64,000 nucleotides of DNA, taken from assembly GCA_032358255.1 (NCBI GenBank), contig JAULBX010025829.1:186001-250000 (forward strand), read 5' to 3'. The stretch comes from Heterotrichella gracilis. Lineage: Eukaryota; Sar; Xanthophyceae; Tribonematales; Xanthonemataceae. Shown here in pieces: positions 62,694-64,000 of this stretch; the stretch's first letter is position 1, and each line of letters starts with the position of its first letter. The notes under the pieces were generated by a model. It did no database searches, had not been told where the DNA came from, and saw only the letters and a list, made by a program, of their open reading frames with translations. A program made the position numbers and the translations under genes.

Positions 62694-63350
62694 TCACTTT
62701 TTCTCTGACCTTAAAAATTTATTAATGGCGTAGTGCCCAAGATAAATAAAAGGAATAAGGGCAATAGCAATTAACAATTTGAACGAATATCCCCAACTGG
62801 CGTTATGAATAAATTCGTCGGTCGTCCATTTACCCGGTAAAACAAAAGCTACATATTGCACTATAAATGTATCAACTAACTGACTTATTACTGTACTTCC
62901 TGTGGCGCGCAGCCAGATCATTTTACCGCCTGTTCTGTTCCTGAACAACCAAAAAATATACACATCTACCAACTGCGAAACTAAAAATGCAATAATACTT
63001 CCAACAATTATCCATTGGCTTTGCCCAAATACGATCCTGAAATTTTCGTCGTTTACCGGACTAAAAGGAACTGCATTAATATTTAATCCAATAGAAATTA
63101 AAATAAACGTGTAGGCAATTAAACCAACAGTAATATAAGTTAATTTACGAACACCCTGTTTGCCATAATGCTCATTAATAAGATCGGTTAAAATAAAAAC
63201 AACGGGCCATAAAATAATACCAATACTTTGTGTAAAAAGTCCAAAGAACTGTATCAGCTTTCCGCCAATTAACTCAGCAACTATAGCATTGGTAATAAAA
63301 AATCCTGCAAGAATTATAAAAACAAGATCTTTTCGCTTATTAAAATCCAT
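62694..63350 (-). CDS. Queuosine-precursor transporter (YhhQ/VUT family)
   Basis: 218 residues with about six helices. Family blocks: NAIVAELIGGKLIQFFG, GIILWPVVFILTDLINEHYG, and TGSTVISQLVDTFIVQYVAF. YhhQ imports preQ0 or preQ1 for queuosine synthesis; tgt at 54238-55368 uses the product. Starts 4 bases after the fluoride-channel stop, so probably co-transcribed with it. Confidence 0.9.
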   Translation of the reverse strand: MDFNKRKDLVFIILAGFFITNAIVAELIGGKLIQFFGLFTQSIGIILWPVVFILTDLINEHYGKQGVRKLTYITVGLIAYTFILISIGLNINAVPFSPVNDENFRIVFGQSQWIIVGSIIAFLVSQLVDVYIFWLFRNRTGGKMIWLRATGSTVISQLVDTFIVQYVAFVLPGKWTTDEFIHNASWGYSFKLLIAIALIPFIYLGHYAINKFLRSEKK

Positions 63351-63354
63351 AAAA

Positions 63355-63738
63355 TTAAATTGTTTGTCTGCTAAAAATGTAAAATATACTCAGACAAATT
63401 AATGTGCTAAAAATAATATTTAAAAAAGCGATCATGTGCATACCCTGCTTAAACAGCAAAAAAGTTTCGTATCCAAAAGTTGAAAAAGTACTTAAACCAC
63501 CACAAAAACCGGTTAAAACTAATAGTTTAAGAGTTGTTTCAGATTGAGTACTGGCAAGGTTTAACAGTGTTTTTCCATTAATAACCCACATGGTAATCGC
63601 AAAAATAGTGCAGGCAACAACATTCGATACAAAAGTTGCCCAAGGCAAAGAGCTTGTTAGCTTAATAAAGCCCAAACCTATTATGTACCTAAGCGCACAT
63701 CCTAATCCACCTCCAATAAAAACCAATAAAAAATTCAT
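63355..63738 (-). CDS. crcB: Fluoride ion channel CrcB/FluC
   Basis: 127 residues, four helices. Pore motifs GGGLGCALRYIIG at the start, Asn39 in FVSNVVA and GFCGGLSTFSTFGYET near 77-92 are standard for Fluc channels, which work as a dual-topology dimer to expel fluoride. Only one copy is visible, as in single-gene Flucs. No fluoride-riboswitch sequence is seen upstream. Confidence 0.93.
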   Translation of the reverse strand: MNFLLVFIGGGLGCALRYIIGLGFIKLTSSLPWATFVSNVVACTIFAITMWVINGKTLLNLASTQSETTLKLLVLTGFCGGLSTFSTFGYETFLLFKQGMHMIAFLNIIFSTLICLSIFYIFSRQTI

Positions 63739-63758
63739 TGTTTTATCTTATAATTTAC

Positions 63759-63766
63759 CAAATTTA
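63759..63766 (-). promoter_or_regulatory. Candidate -7 promoter box (TAAATTTG) for crcB
   Basis: Exact TAnnTTTG match on the minus strand, 20 bases before the start codon of crcB; no TTG at 19-20 bases. Confidence 0.42.
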
Positions 63767-63888
63767 AGGGATTTTAGTTAAAAAATACCTAAATCCTATT
63801 TTAGATATCAGATCAAAAAGCGATAATATACCCGGCTATTTGATTTAAATCTACGATTTTGTATATTCGTACACAACCAAAACCCATT

Positions 63889-64000
63889 ATGGCCCAAATT
63901 AATTTAAAAAGTAAATTACGTACCGATTCTAGTTTACTAATTGTTACTGATAAATTTACAAACTCAACAGATTTTTCGTTCCCGAAAGATGTAAGTGATT
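63889..64000 (+). CDS. Start of an unidentified gene (cut by window end)
   Basis: From ATG 63889 the frame stays open for 37 codons to the end: MAQINLKSKLRTDSSLLIVT then DKFTNSTDFSFPKDVSD. A TATATTCG box (one base off TAnnTTTG) lies about 25 bases upstream. The start has the feel of the N-terminal domain of a leucyl aminopeptidase (M17), but that is a guess from too little sequence. Confidence 0.5.
   Translation, partial: MAQINLKSKLRTDSSLLIVTDKFTNSTDFSFPKDVSD

Noticed and set aside
63739-63888. Fluoride riboswitch upstream of crcB
   Set aside because: The conserved GGNGAUGG-type core is absent on the relevant strand; only an AT-rich stretch and a -7 box are present.
1-64000. Insertion sequences, prophage, integrons, conjugative genes, restriction or toxin-antitoxin systems
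   Set aside because: No transposase, integrase, capsid, relaxase, methylase or toxin-like gene was found among the translated frames; the window looks like stable chromosome.

Overview
This 64 kb window reads as a piece of chromosome from an AT-rich member of the Bacteroidota. The evidence is: three proteins with type IX secretion (T9SS) C-terminal sorting domains; a GldB-like gliding lipoprotein; signal peptides that end in the A-Q cleavage site common in this phylum; several TAnnTTTG promoter boxes, one with a TTG box 19 bases upstream; a two-subunit methylmalonyl-CoA mutase; a Tgt without the usual zinc cysteines; and the order miaB, sigma-54 activator, lptE, TPR protein, secG. I cannot name genus or species. 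No tRNA, rRNA, CRISPR array, insertion sequence or prophage was seen.

Layout. 1-2143 (minus): WbpA/WbpB/WbpD-like genes for a UDP-diacetamido-uronic acid, part of a surface-polysaccharide locus running off the left edge. 2278-10453: a YfhO-like membrane protein, thioredoxin, a secreted trypsin-like protease, a TPR membrane protein with a non-ATG start, and an RsmH methyltransferase. 10457-21361: secreted and lipoprotein genes, a T9SS beta-propeller protein, and a 2074-residue alpha-2-macroglobulin with its thioester motif. 21499-25458: a small membrane protein and both methylmalonyl-CoA mutase subunits. 25552-27268: a T9SS cargo protein and a PepSY-like protein.

27303-30022 (minus) is the most unusual part. 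Five tandem paralogous genes share an ungapped N-terminal module of about 100 residues (C9-H10, C25-x2-C28, C57-G-R-F, then one hydrophobic helix). The helix ends in what looks like either a lipobox or a signal peptidase I site, and the tails after it diverge. A soluble PAS histidine kinase and a single-domain response regulator are transcribed away from the array. 32-35 kb holds small genes of mostly unknown role.

34.8-48 kb is mainly housekeeping: accC and accB, an outer-membrane barrel, gldB-like, topA, miaB, a sigma-54 activator, lptE, secG and aspartate kinase. 48-53.4 kb (minus): a gingipain-family peptidase with a sorting tail, rsmG, an ECF sigma factor and a glycosyltransferase. 53.5-64 kb: a HAD phosphatase, tgt, lptG, a fused alpha/beta 2-oxoacid dehydrogenase E1, an NlpC/P60 lipoprotein, an OmpH/Skp-like chaperone, a MazG-like pyrophosphohydrolase, a rhomboid protease, a queuosine-precursor transporter and a fluoride channel. 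An 88-bp palindromic repeat of intergenic type lies exactly between lptG and the E1 gene.

Genes that work together: Wbp-type sugar genes; AccB/AccC in fatty-acid synthesis; MutA/MutB in propionate metabolism; Tgt and the YhhQ-type transporter in queuosine tRNA modification; LptE and LptG in LPS transport; GldB and T9SS cargo in gliding and secretion.
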